Shown piece by piece: positions 17,371 to 28,173 of a stretch of DNA of 64,000 nucleotides; positions within the stretch are counted from its first letter, which is position 1, and every line of letters starts with the position of its first letter. The stretch is taken from contig JAMLIC010000011.1 in assembly GCA_023954375.1 (NCBI GenBank), positions 155,354-219,353 on the forward strand, given 5' to 3'. The position numbers and the translations under genes were made by a program. Source of the stretch: Planctomycetota bacterium. GTDB lineage: Bacteria; Planctomycetota; J058. A model generated the notes under the pieces. The model ran no database searches. It was not told where the DNA came from and saw only the letters and a program-made list of their open reading frames with translations.

Positions 17371-18071
17371 CCGCCTACGTCGGGGAGGAGCTGGAGCTGT
17401 TCGCCCGCGCGCGCCGCTGGAAGGACTACCTGCGCGCCGAGCTGCGGCCGGCGCTCGGGCGGCGGGTGCTCGAGGTCGGGGCCGGCGTGGGCGCCAGCGC
17501 CCGCGCGCTCTGCGCGGGGGACGAGGAGCGCTGGGTGTGCCTCGAGCCCGACCCCGCCCAGGCGGCGCGGATCGAGGCGCTGCGGGCCGCGGGCGCGCTG
17601 CCGGCGTGCTGCTCGGTCGTCACGGGCACGGTGGCCGACCTGCCCGACGAGGCGGCGTTCGACGCGGCCCTCTACCTCGACGTCCTCGAGCACATCGCCG
17701 ACGACGCGGGCGAGCTCGCCCGCGCCGGGGCGCGCCTGGTCCCGGGGGGGCGGCTCGTCGTGCTCTCCCCCGCGCACCCGTGGCTGTTCTCGCCCTTCGA
17801 CGCCGCGGTCGGCCACCTCCGCCGCTACACGCGGGCGAGCCTGGCCGCCGCCGCGCCGGCCGGCTGGCCGTGCGCGCGGCTCGACTACCTGGACGCGGCC
17901 GGCCTCCTGGCGTCGGCGCTGAACCGCGCGCTCCTGCGCCAGTCGCTGCCGACCGCCCGCCAGCTCGCCGTGTGGGACGCCCTGCTCGTGCCGCTCTCGC
18001 GGCGCCTCGACGCGCGCCTCCAGCATCGCGTCGGCAAGTCGATCCTCGGCGTGTGGGTGAAGCCGGGCTGA
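17367..18071 (+). CDS. Class I SAM-dependent methyltransferase
   Basis: 234 residues. SAM-binding motif I is VLEVGAGVGASARAL (about 32-46), motif II the acidic LEPDP, and motif IV YLDVLEHIADD. The overall pattern is a Methyltransf_11/23-type enzyme acting on small molecules or sugar/lipid substrates. The GTG start overlaps the GT2 stop by 4 bases, so it probably modifies the glycan or lipid made by the two glycosyltransferases. The substrate is not visible. Confidence 0.85.
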   Translation: MTAYVGEELELFARARRWKDYLRAELRPALGRRVLEVGAGVGASARALCAGDEERWVCLEPDPAQAARIEALRAAGALPACCSVVTGTVADLPDEAAFDAALYLDVLEHIADDAGELARAGARLVPGGRLVVLSPAHPWLFSPFDAAVGHLRRYTRASLAAAAPAGWPCARLDYLDAAGLLASALNRALLRQSLPTARQLAVWDALLVPLSRRLDARLQHRVGKSILGVWVKPG

Positions 18072-18144
18072 CTCCCGGCGCTCGTGCCAGACCGGCCGAG
18101 CGCGACACCCCGGCGAACGGCAGCGCCAGCCACGTTCAGTTCAG

Positions 18145-18186
18145 GCCCGCTCGGCCGTCTTGGCAGACGGCCGGACCGCCTCCGAG
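18145..18186. repeat. 42-bp dispersed repeat with hairpin, copy 1
   Basis: Matches 63959-64000 in 38 of 42 positions by eye. Its core is a perfect 7-bp stem, GGCCGTC / GACGGCC, around the loop TTGGCA. It lies between the convergent methyltransferase and helicase genes, where it might end transcription, though no T-run follows. Confidence 0.6.
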
Positions 18187-18194
18187 CACACACC

Positions 18195-19937
18195 TCACCG
18201 CGCTTCCGCAGCCGCGATCACACTACCGCGGGAGGTCGCCGGGACGGGCGCGCTTCGGGCGGCGCGGGCGCTCCGGCGCCGGCTCCTCGCGGCGGGCGCG
18301 GCCGGGGCGCCCGCGGTCCTGCGGCGGCTCCTCGCGGCGGGCGCGGCCCGAGCGGCCCCGCTCGGGCCGGCACGCCCGGCCGGGCTCGTCGCGGGCGGCG
18401 CGGACCCGGGCGGAGCGGGGCCGCGGCTCGGCCGGCCCCTCCCGTCGCCGCGGCCGCGGCCGCGCGGCGGGCGCGGGCGGTCGTCCTGCTCGAAGCGGCC
18501 GCGCCGGGGCGGCCCCTTGCGCTCGAAGCGGCCCGGGCGGCCGGGCCCGGCCTGGCGCTCGCGGCGGGCGAAGCGCGCGCGCTCGGCGGCGAAGGCCGGG
18601 CCGAGGTCGTAGCCGGGCTCCCCCTCGAGGTCGGCGGCGGCGTCGAGGAGCCGCGCCACGAGCCCGACCGGGCCGTCGCTGTGGGGGGTGGCGTCGACGA
18701 GGCGGCGGGCGCTCTCGAGCGCCTCGGGCGTGCGCTCGATCACCCCCTCGCCCAGGAGCCGCTCGGCCAGGAGCTCGACCCGCCGGCGCCGGATCTCGCC
18801 CGGGCCGGGGAGGTCGCGCCAGTCGATCTTCACGCGCGCGCGCTTCGTCATGAAGCCGAAGCCGGTCCGCTCGCGCTGCGAGACGAGCGACAGCGCGACC
18901 CCCTTGCGCCCGGCGCGGCCGGTGCGGCCGCTCCGGTGGATGTAGGTCTCGTGCGTGTCGGCGAGCGAGAAGTGGATCACGTGGCTCGTGGCCGGGACGT
19001 CGATGCCGCGCGCGGCGACGTCGGTGGCCACGAGCACGTGGCAGCGCCCCTCGCGGAAGGCGTCGAGCGCCCGGTTGCGCGCGCGCTGCTGGAGCTCGCC
19101 CGAGATCAAGGCGGCCGGGATCCCGAGCAGCGGCAGCCGCTCGGAGAGCTCGCGCGCCTGCTCGCGCGTGGCGCAGAAGACGACGGTGCGCTCGGGCCGC
19201 TCGTAGAGGAGCAGGTTGGCCAGGGCCTCCGGCTTGCCCTGGTCCGGCACCCCGTAGGCCACGTGCTCGATGTCGGCGTGCGCCACGGACGCGGCGTCGA
19301 TCACGACCTTTCGCGGGTCCTTCGTGTTGCGGCGCGCCAGCGCCTCGACCTCGGGCGGCATCGTCGCCGAGAACATGAGCGTGCGCCGCTCAGGTGGCGT
19401 CGCGGCGAGGATCGCGTCCAGCTCGTCCTTGAAGCCGAGGTCGAGGAGGTGGTCCCCCTCGTCGAGGACGACGGCCCGGAGCGCCGACGGGTCGAGGCTC
19501 TCGCGCTGGAGGTGGTCGAGCACGCGGCCGGGGGTGCCGATCACGAGCTGCGGGCGCGGCACGGCCAGGCCCTGCAGCTGCGCGTTCATGTCGGCGCCGC
19601 CGGTGAGGGCGATGCAGCGCACGTCCAGGGCGCGCGCGAGCGGCGCCAGCGCCTTGGCGATCTGTAGCGCGAGCTCGCGCGTGGGCGCGATCACCAGCGC
19701 CTGCGGCCCGTGGACCGCCCCGTCGAACGCGTCGAGGAGCGGCAGGCCGAACGCGAGCGTCTTGCCCGAGCCGGTGCGCGCCTGCACCAGCAGGTCGCGG
19801 CCCAGGCCCGCGGCGAGGCACGCCGTCTGGACGGGGGTGGGGTGGGTGAAGCCGAGGGCGGCGAGGGCGGCCTTGAGCTCGGGGCGCAGGGCGGCGTCGG
19901 CGAAGGTCTCGGGGGCGTCGGCGGGGGGCTCGGTCAT
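18195..19937 (-). CDS. DEAD-box ATP-dependent RNA helicase, C-terminal tail possibly frameshifted
   Basis: 580 residues as read. Both RecA lobes are complete: PTPVQ (Q motif), ARTGSGKT (Walker A), PTRELA, TPGR, a Walker B of VLDEGDH (DEGD rather than DEAD), SAT, then VATDVAARGIDV and HRSGRTGRAG. It unwinds RNA duplexes in ribosome assembly or mRNA turnover, RhlE/DeaD-like. The last 130 residues are basic and RG-rich. In the shifted frame the tail becomes a more typical Arg/Glu/Pro tail ending RRPKRARPGDLPR with a TAG at 18223-18225, suggesting a one-base error or mutation near 18440. Last gene of the leftward cluster. Confidence 0.88.
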   Translation of the reverse strand: MTEPPADAPETFADAALRPELKAALAALGFTHPTPVQTACLAAGLGRDLLVQARTGSGKTLAFGLPLLDAFDGAVHGPQALVIAPTRELALQIAKALAPLARALDVRCIALTGGADMNAQLQGLAVPRPQLVIGTPGRVLDHLQRESLDPSALRAVVLDEGDHLLDLGFKDELDAILAATPPERRTLMFSATMPPEVEALARRNTKDPRKVVIDAASVAHADIEHVAYGVPDQGKPEALANLLLYERPERTVVFCATREQARELSERLPLLGIPAALISGELQQRARNRALDAFREGRCHVLVATDVAARGIDVPATSHVIHFSLADTHETYIHRSGRTGRAGRKGVALSLVSQRERTGFGFMTKRARVKIDWRDLPGPGEIRRRRVELLAERLLGEGVIERTPEALESARRLVDATPHSDGPVGLVARLLDAAADLEGEPGYDLGPAFAAERARFARRERQAGPGRPGRFERKGPPRRGRFEQDDRPRPPRGRGRGDGRGRPSRGPAPPGSAPPATSPAGRAGPSGAARAAPAARSRRRTAGAPAAPAARSRRRSARAARSAPVPATSRGSVIAAAEAR

Positions 19938-19981
19938 CAGCGCATCATGCCACGCCGGACGGGGGGCGCGGGGCGCCCGCG

Positions 19982-20515
19982 TCACCCGGCGCGGAGGACG
20001 CGGCGCCAGCGCACGTGGGGCAGGTCGTGGCCGCCCATCGACTTCACGGCCCGTGGCCCGGGCTCGAAGCCCAGGCGCGCGTAGAAGCGCTCGGCGCGGA
20101 CGTTGCCCTCGAGCGCCCAGAGCGTCACCTCGACCGCGGCGGGGAAGGCGGCGGCCAGGTCGTCGAGCGCGTGCTCGAGGAGGCGCCGTCCGAGGCCCCG
20201 CCCGAGCAGGTCGGGCTGCACGTAGATGGCGTGGACCTCGACCGCGCGCGCGGGGTCGAGGTCGTCGTCGCGCGCGGGCCCGGTGACCGCGAACCCGAGG
20301 AGCGCCTCCTCGCGCAGGAGCAGCCACGTGCGGACGCCCGGGGCGGGCGCGGCGAGGCGCTCGCGCCGGTCGCGCGCCCACTGCTCGACCGAGAGCGCGT
20401 CGAGCAGGGCGTCGGGGACGAGCCCGCTGTAGGCCCGCCGCCAGGTCGCGACGTGCAGGGCCGCGACGGCCGGGGCGTCCTCGGGCGCGGCGAGACGCAG
20501 CCGGAGCGGCTCCAC
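19982..20515 (-). CDS. GNAT-family N-acetyltransferase
   Basis: 177 residues. Typical GNAT order: an N-terminal LRLAAPEDAPAVAALH strand-helix, central VHAIYVQPDLLGRGLGRRLLEHAL with the acetyl-CoA-binding R/Q-x-x-G-x-G/A loop, and a final NVRAERFYARLGFEP motif. It acetylates an amine using acetyl-CoA in the cytoplasm; the substrate is unknown. Ends 5 bases from the start region of its neighbours in a leftward run between the helicase and the GspG-domain membrane protein. Confidence 0.88.
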   Translation of the reverse strand: MEPLRLRLAAPEDAPAVAALHVATWRRAYSGLVPDALLDALSVEQWARDRRERLAAPAPGVRTWLLLREEALLGFAVTGPARDDDLDPARAVEVHAIYVQPDLLGRGLGRRLLEHALDDLAAAFPAAVEVTLWALEGNVRAERFYARLGFEPGPRAVKSMGGHDLPHVRWRRVLRAG

Positions 20516-20520
20516 GGGCC

Positions 20521-22107
20521 TCAGGCCTGGGGCGGACCGCCCGCCGCGTCGGCCGGCTTGTCGCCGGGCGCGGCGGGGGCCGGCGGCGCGCCGTACTCGA
20601 ACGGCTGCTCGTCGTGGTCCTCCGCCTCCTCCTCCATCATGATCTCGGTGTAGTCCTCGCCCTCGACCTCCTTGCGCAGGAGGAAGTAGACGGTGGTCTG
20701 GGCGCTGAGGAAGTAGGCGATGCAGTAGCCGTAGAGGAGCAGGCGCGCGAGGTTGATCCAGAAGCGCGCCCCGGCCGCGGCGAACTTGAGCGACGGCTCG
20801 ATGAACGGCGCGATGTTCAGCTCCTCCCCCATGCCCAGGGCGACGCCCTTGCCCTGGTATCCGTACATGTCGTCGTGCGTCGCCTCGGGGCCCGGGTCCT
20901 TGCCGCGCGAGAACAGGTCGTAGGGCTGGCCGCCGCGGCCGTCACGGCGGTAGCCGAAGGGGTTGCCCCAGGCGTCGCGGGGCGGCGCGTCCATGAACAG
21001 GTAGGGCCCCCGCCAGCCCCCGATCGGCTGGCCGGCGCGCGTCCCCGGCGCGAGCAGCTCCTCGAGCGACTCGGGGTAGGCCCCGGTGTGCTCCTTGAAG
21101 CGCTCGAGGGCGTACTCGACGCCCTGCCGGTAGTAGATGTTCCCCGCCTCGTCGGGGCGGTAGCGGCGGCCGATCACCTGGCCGTAGAGGAAGTCGGCCC
21201 GCCCGGGGACGTAGACGACCTCGAGGTCGCGGGGGACGCGGGTCGTCTCCGCCTTGCGCATGGCCTCATCGACGGTGATCGTCCGCGCCGTCTCGCCGAG
21301 CCCCCACGCGCCGACGGCCAGGCTGCGCACGCTCACCTCGATGAAGGTGAGGCCGAGGAACACGACGATCCCCAGGTAGAGGAACGTCGTCAGGTAGGTG
21401 ACGAGCAGGTTCCAGGGGCGGGCCAGCACGTAGTCCCAGGCCCGGCTCACGCCGTCGAACGCGTCCGACACCTCGGTCGAGATCGCGGCCGCGGCGAGGT
21501 TGAAGCCCAGCACGCCGAGGGCGCCGGCGAGCACGATCAGGAACGACGACACGAGCACGAGGCCGAAGAACAGGCCGAGCAGCACGCCGCCCACGTACGG
21601 GATGCGGCCGATCCAGCCGGCGATCGTGGCGTTCGTGAGCAGGTAGAAGAAGCCGATGATGATCAGGACGAAGGCGATCGAGCCGATGTTCGAGAGGAAC
21701 TTCCGGGCCCCGAAGCGGAGCGCGTCCTTGAGCTCGAGCCCCTCCTCGCGGGCGAGCTTCATGGCGGCGATGCGCGTGATCGCGCCGGCGAGGAAGGCCC
21801 ACACCGCGACCGACCAGATGGCGAAGGCCGCCCACACGTAGCCGGCGAACTCGGTCCAGGTGGCGCTCCAGCCGCCGATCCGCGCCACCACCTGCCCCGG
21901 GTAGCCGAAGAAGCTGGAGAGGTTGCCGAGCATGCCCGCCAGCAGCCGGCACGAGCCCTCGCCGGGGACGCCGAGCGCCTCCTCGATGGCCCGGACGCCG
22001 GCGTAATAGACGAGGAGCCCGAGCGCCGCGATGAGCACGGCGTTGCCGTTGTGCGGCACCTTCAGGCCATCGAAGAGCCCGCGCCGCTCCTGGCTGAAGC
22101 CCTCCAC
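20521..22107 (-). CDS. Polytopic membrane protein with embedded GspG-like pseudopilin domain
   Basis: 528 residues. About six hydrophobic helices (20-265), then an extracytoplasmic segment (about 325-405) that looks like the C-terminal globular part of the type II secretion pseudopilin GspG: a helix ALERFKEHTGAYPESLEELL, then GPYLFMDAPPRDAWGNPFGY and YDLFSRGKDP. After that comes another helix (about 450-475) and an acidic, Pro-rich cytoplasmic tail. GspG normally has this domain right behind a single N-terminal pilin helix, so the context here is odd. GTG follows GAGGAAGG. The gene has its own promoter and follows the grpE gene. Function unknown. Confidence 0.8.
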   Translation of the reverse strand: MEGFSQERRGLFDGLKVPHNGNAVLIAALGLLVYYAGVRAIEEALGVPGEGSCRLLAGMLGNLSSFFGYPGQVVARIGGWSATWTEFAGYVWAAFAIWSVAVWAFLAGAITRIAAMKLAREEGLELKDALRFGARKFLSNIGSIAFVLIIIGFFYLLTNATIAGWIGRIPYVGGVLLGLFFGLVLVSSFLIVLAGALGVLGFNLAAAAISTEVSDAFDGVSRAWDYVLARPWNLLVTYLTTFLYLGIVVFLGLTFIEVSVRSLAVGAWGLGETARTITVDEAMRKAETTRVPRDLEVVYVPGRADFLYGQVIGRRYRPDEAGNIYYRQGVEYALERFKEHTGAYPESLEELLAPGTRAGQPIGGWRGPYLFMDAPPRDAWGNPFGYRRDGRGGQPYDLFSRGKDPGPEATHDDMYGYQGKGVALGMGEELNIAPFIEPSLKFAAAGARFWINLARLLLYGYCIAYFLSAQTTVYFLLRKEVEGEDYTEIMMEEEAEDHDEQPFEYGAPPAPAAPGDKPADAAGGPPQA

Positions 22108-22190
22108 CGGTCCACCTTCCTCTGGGTCAGGTGCGCCCGCCCCGCGGCGCACGGAGGTGCGCGCTGGGGTCGCCGCGCGCGAAGGGGGCG

Positions 22191-22220
22191 AATGGTATCA
22201 CCCCCGGCGCGCCGTTGGCA
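22191..22220 (-). promoter_or_regulatory. Sigma-70-like promoter for the GspG-domain membrane protein
   Basis: On the minus strand TTGCCA (22220-22215) and TACCAT (22196-22191) are separated by 18 bases, with a TG just before the -10 region. Located 84 bases before the GTG start. Confidence 0.55.
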
Positions 22221-22280
22221 AACGAGGCCGGCGCCCCTCCGCGCCCGGAGGGTCGGCCACCATCCGCGGTGAGCCCTCGA

Positions 22281-22868
22281 CTACGCTTGCTCGGGGACGG
22301 GCTGCGGCGGCGGCGACGGCGCCGGCTTGCGCACGCCCACCTGCGCCGGGCGGAGCACCAGGTCGCCGATCGTGTAGCCGGCGCGGGCGACGAACGAGAC
22401 CTCCTCGCGCGCGAGGCCGGCGACCTCCTCGACGGCGATCGCCTGGTGCCGCTCCGGGTCGAACGGCGTCCCCTTGGCCACGTCCATGGCCGAGACGCCC
22501 TGGTGGCCGAGCTGCCGGCGCAGCTCCTCGCGCACCATCTCGACGCCCTGCTTGACCGCCTGCGGGTCGGCCCCGCGCTCGATCGAGCCGGCGGCGAGGT
22601 CGATCGCGTCGAACACCGACAGGAGCCCCGACAGGACGTCGCGCACGGCGTCCTGGGTCCACTTGGCCCGGTCGCGCTGGACGCGCTTCTGGAAGTTCTG
22701 GAACTCCGCGCTCACGCGCGCGAGCCGGTCGAAGAGCTCGTCGCGCTCCTTCCGCAGCGCGTCGAGCTCGCCCGCGGCCGGCGCGGCGGCCTCGCCCCCG
22801 GCCTCGCCTCCGGCCTCACCCTGGGCGGAGACCTCCGGCTCGTCATCGGGCGTCGCATCAGCGGTCAT
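22281..22868 (-). CDS. grpE: Nucleotide exchange factor GrpE
   Basis: 195 residues. Acidic N-terminus, long coiled-coil helix (about 35-100, with RVSAEFQNFQKRVQRD), then the beta-rich C-terminal domain with FDPERHQAIAVEEV and the closing GYTIGDLVLRPAQVGV, diagnostic of GrpE. It releases ADP from DnaK and may sense temperature through its long helix. It follows dnaJ by 20 bases in the same direction. No dnaK is in the window. The C-terminus has an extra Pro-rich tail of about 15 residues. Confidence 0.96.
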   Translation of the reverse strand: MTADATPDDEPEVSAQGEAGGEAGGEAAAPAAGELDALRKERDELFDRLARVSAEFQNFQKRVQRDRAKWTQDAVRDVLSGLLSVFDAIDLAAGSIERGADPQAVKQGVEMVREELRRQLGHQGVSAMDVAKGTPFDPERHQAIAVEEVAGLAREEVSFVARAGYTIGDLVLRPAQVGVRKPAPSPPPQPVPEQA

Positions 22869-22888
22869 GTCTGGTCTCGCTCGCTGTC

Positions 22889-24022
22889 CTAGCTCTCGAA
22901 GTAGCCCTTGAGCTTCTCGAAGAACGACTTCCGCTGCGGGCTGACGTGGGTGTCCTCGGTCTCGGCGAGCTGCCGCAGCAGCTCCTCCTGCTTCTTGGTG
23001 AGCTTCCGCGGCACCTCGACGACGACCCGGATCACCTCGTCGCCGCGGACGCCCGTGTGCGGGTCGACGATCCCCTTGCCCTGCAGCGTGTAGAGGTCGC
23101 CCGACTGCGTGCCCCGCTTGACCTTGAGCGTCTCCTTGCCGTCGATCGTCGGGACCTCGATCGTGGTCCCCAGCGCCGCCTGCGTGAACGTGATCGGCAG
23201 CTCGAGGAGGACGTGGCTCTCCTGGCGGGCGAAGAACTCGTGCGGGCGGACGCGGATCACGCACTGCAGGTCGCCGTTGGGGGCGCCGGGGTCGCCCGGC
23301 TCCCCCTCGCCCGGGACGCGCAGGAGCGTCCCCTCGTCGACGCCCGCGGGGACCCGCACCTCGACCTCGCGGCGCCGCCCGATCCGCCCCCGCCCGTCGC
23401 ACTCCTCGCACGGGTCGCGCACGACCTTGCCCTCGCCGCGGCAGCGGGGGCAGCCGGTCTGGATCTGGAAGAAGCCGGTCGACTGGATCACGGAGCCGCG
23501 GCCGCCGCACAGCTCGCACGTCGCGGGCGACGTGCCCCGCTTCGCGCCGCTGCCCTGGCAGTCGAGGCACCGCTCGGCGCGCGTGTAGACGACGCTCTTG
23601 GTCGTGCCGCGCGCCGCCTCGAGGAAGTCGAGGGTGAGCTCGATCCGCAGCGTGGCGCCCGCCCGCGGCCCGCCGCGCCGGCCGCCCCGCCCGCCGAAGA
23701 AGCTCTCGAAGATCCCGCCGCCGAAGATGTCGGCGAACGACTCGAAGATGCTCTCGTACGAGGCGCTCCCCGCGGCGGTCGCGCCGACGCCGGCGTGGCC
23801 GAAGCGGTCGTAGCGGGCGCGCTTCTCCGGGTCGGAGAGGACCTCGTAGGCCTCGGCCGCCTCCTTGAAGCGGGCCTCGGCCTCGGCGTCGCCCGGGTTC
23901 TTGTCGGGGTGGTTCTTGATGGCCGCCTGGCGGAAGGCCTTCTTGATCGTGGCCTCGTCCGCGCCCCGCTCGACCCCGAGGACCTCGTAGTAGTCGCGCT
24001 TGCTGCTCACCTGGGGTGCCAC
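22889..24022 (-). CDS. dnaJ: Chaperone DnaJ (Hsp40)
   Basis: 377 residues, the usual length. J domain (5-70, with HPD in IKNHPDKNPGD), a Gly/Ser-poor linker containing FADIFGGGIFESFFGG, four CxxCxGxG-type zinc motifs (CLDCQGSG, CELCGGRG, CPRCRGEG, CEECDGRG) and the two C-terminal beta domains. It delivers clients to DnaK and stimulates its ATPase. GTG at 24022 is preferred because GGAGGG lies 5 bases upstream; a GTG at 24010 aligns as well. Forms a two-gene unit with grpE behind the groEL terminators. Confidence 0.97.
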   Translation of the reverse strand: MAPQVSSKRDYYEVLGVERGADEATIKKAFRQAAIKNHPDKNPGDAEAEARFKEAAEAYEVLSDPEKRARYDRFGHAGVGATAAGSASYESIFESFADIFGGGIFESFFGGRGGRRGGPRAGATLRIELTLDFLEAARGTTKSVVYTRAERCLDCQGSGAKRGTSPATCELCGGRGSVIQSTGFFQIQTGCPRCRGEGKVVRDPCEECDGRGRIGRRREVEVRVPAGVDEGTLLRVPGEGEPGDPGAPNGDLQCVIRVRPHEFFARQESHVLLELPITFTQAALGTTIEVPTIDGKETLKVKRGTQSGDLYTLQGKGIVDPHTGVRGDEVIRVVVEVPRKLTKKQEELLRQLAETEDTHVSPQRKSFFEKLKGYFES

Positions 24023-24056
24023 CCGCTCCCTCCGTCCCGCCGACGTCGCCCCGGCG

Positions 24057-24090
24057 AAAACGCCGCGAGCGGCCACGGTCGGCCGCTCGC
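24057..24090 (-). terminator. Intrinsic terminator between groEL and dnaJ
   Basis: Perfect 10-bp stem GCGAGCGGCC / GGCCGCTCGC with loop GACCGT, followed on the minus strand by GGCGTTTT. Reads leftward from the groESL unit. Confidence 0.65.
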
Positions 24091-24124
24091 GACAGCCCGT
24101 CCGGGCCTGAAGATACTGACACGC

Positions 24125-24156
24125 GCCCGGCGCGGTGAGAACCGACCGCGCCGGGC
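24125..24156 (-). terminator. Strong hairpin just after groEL
   Basis: Perfect 12-bp stem GCCCGGCGCGGT / ACCGCGCCGGGC around the 8-base loop GAGAACCG, 12 bases after the groEL stop. No T-run, so it may stabilise the mRNA end or act with the second hairpin. Confidence 0.5.
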
Positions 24157-24167
24157 TCGCGCTGCGG

Positions 24168-26076
<1,909 letters not shown>

Positions 26077-26144
26077 GGTGGACTCCAGGGTTGGGCCCGT
26101 GGCCCGGTAGTTGGTTTCTTCGCGTGTGGGGTTCGTGACGGCGA

Positions 26145-26171
26145 CGGGGCCGCGCGCGCGGCGCGGCCCCG
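26145..26171 (-). terminator. Hairpin between upstream groEL and groES
   Basis: Perfect 10-bp stem CGGGGCCGCG / CGCGGCCCCG with a 7-base loop, 13 bases after the groEL stop. No T-run. It may separate the first groEL from the groESL unit or attenuate transcription into it. Confidence 0.5.
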
Positions 26172-26183
26172 CCGGGCCGCCGG

Positions 26184-27815
<1,632 letters not shown>

Positions 27816-27897
27816 GGAGGCCCTCCCTGCAGTGCGTGTTGGTCGTGCGCCAGAGCGGCGCGTGTGGTGGTTCGGCGCCCGGCGGGCGCCCCGAGCC

Positions 27898-27923
27898 CTG
27901 GCGGTCAGCGGCTGTACCGCCAG
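27898..27923. promoter_or_regulatory. Inverted repeat upstream of groEL, candidate operator
   Basis: Perfect 8-bp arms CTGGCGGT / ACCGCCAG separated by 10 bases, located 83 bases before the groEL start. Arm and spacer lengths resemble CIRCE, but the sequence differs. Could be a repressor site or simply a hairpin in the leader. Confidence 0.4.
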
Positions 27924-28086
27924 CGGCACGCCCTGTCGCCAGGCACGGGCAGCGCCGGATGCAACGCCGGTGCCGGCCCCGCGATCGCCCAAGTGTTTGC
28001 GGGACAAGCGAGCTCGCCCGCGTCCGCGCTGCCAATTCGATCGGCGGTCGGGCCCGCTGCCTGTCACTTTGGCGGAGCCGGCGCGG

Positions 28087-28116
28087 TTGCGGGCGCTCCC
28101 GGGGCTCGGCTATAGT
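28087..28116 (+). promoter_or_regulatory. Sigma-70-like promoter of the FHA gene
   Basis: TTGCGG (28087-28092) and TATAGT (28111-28116) with 18 bases between them, 57 bases before the ATG. This is the clearest -35/-10 pair seen in the window. Confidence 0.6.
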
Positions 28117-28173
28117 CCTGCTCGTTGCACGACTTGCGCGTGCCTGACCCGGCACCGAGGATCGCCCCAGCCG

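Larger units (their letters stand above)
27816..28173. promoter_or_regulatory. Divergent control region between groEL and the FHA gene
   Basis: 358 bases without a gene. It holds a promoter for the FHA gene and an inverted repeat close to groEL (both listed separately). No CIRCE element (TTAGCACTC-N9-GAGTGCTAA) was seen. No convincing heat-shock promoter could be read on the minus strand. Confidence 0.5.
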
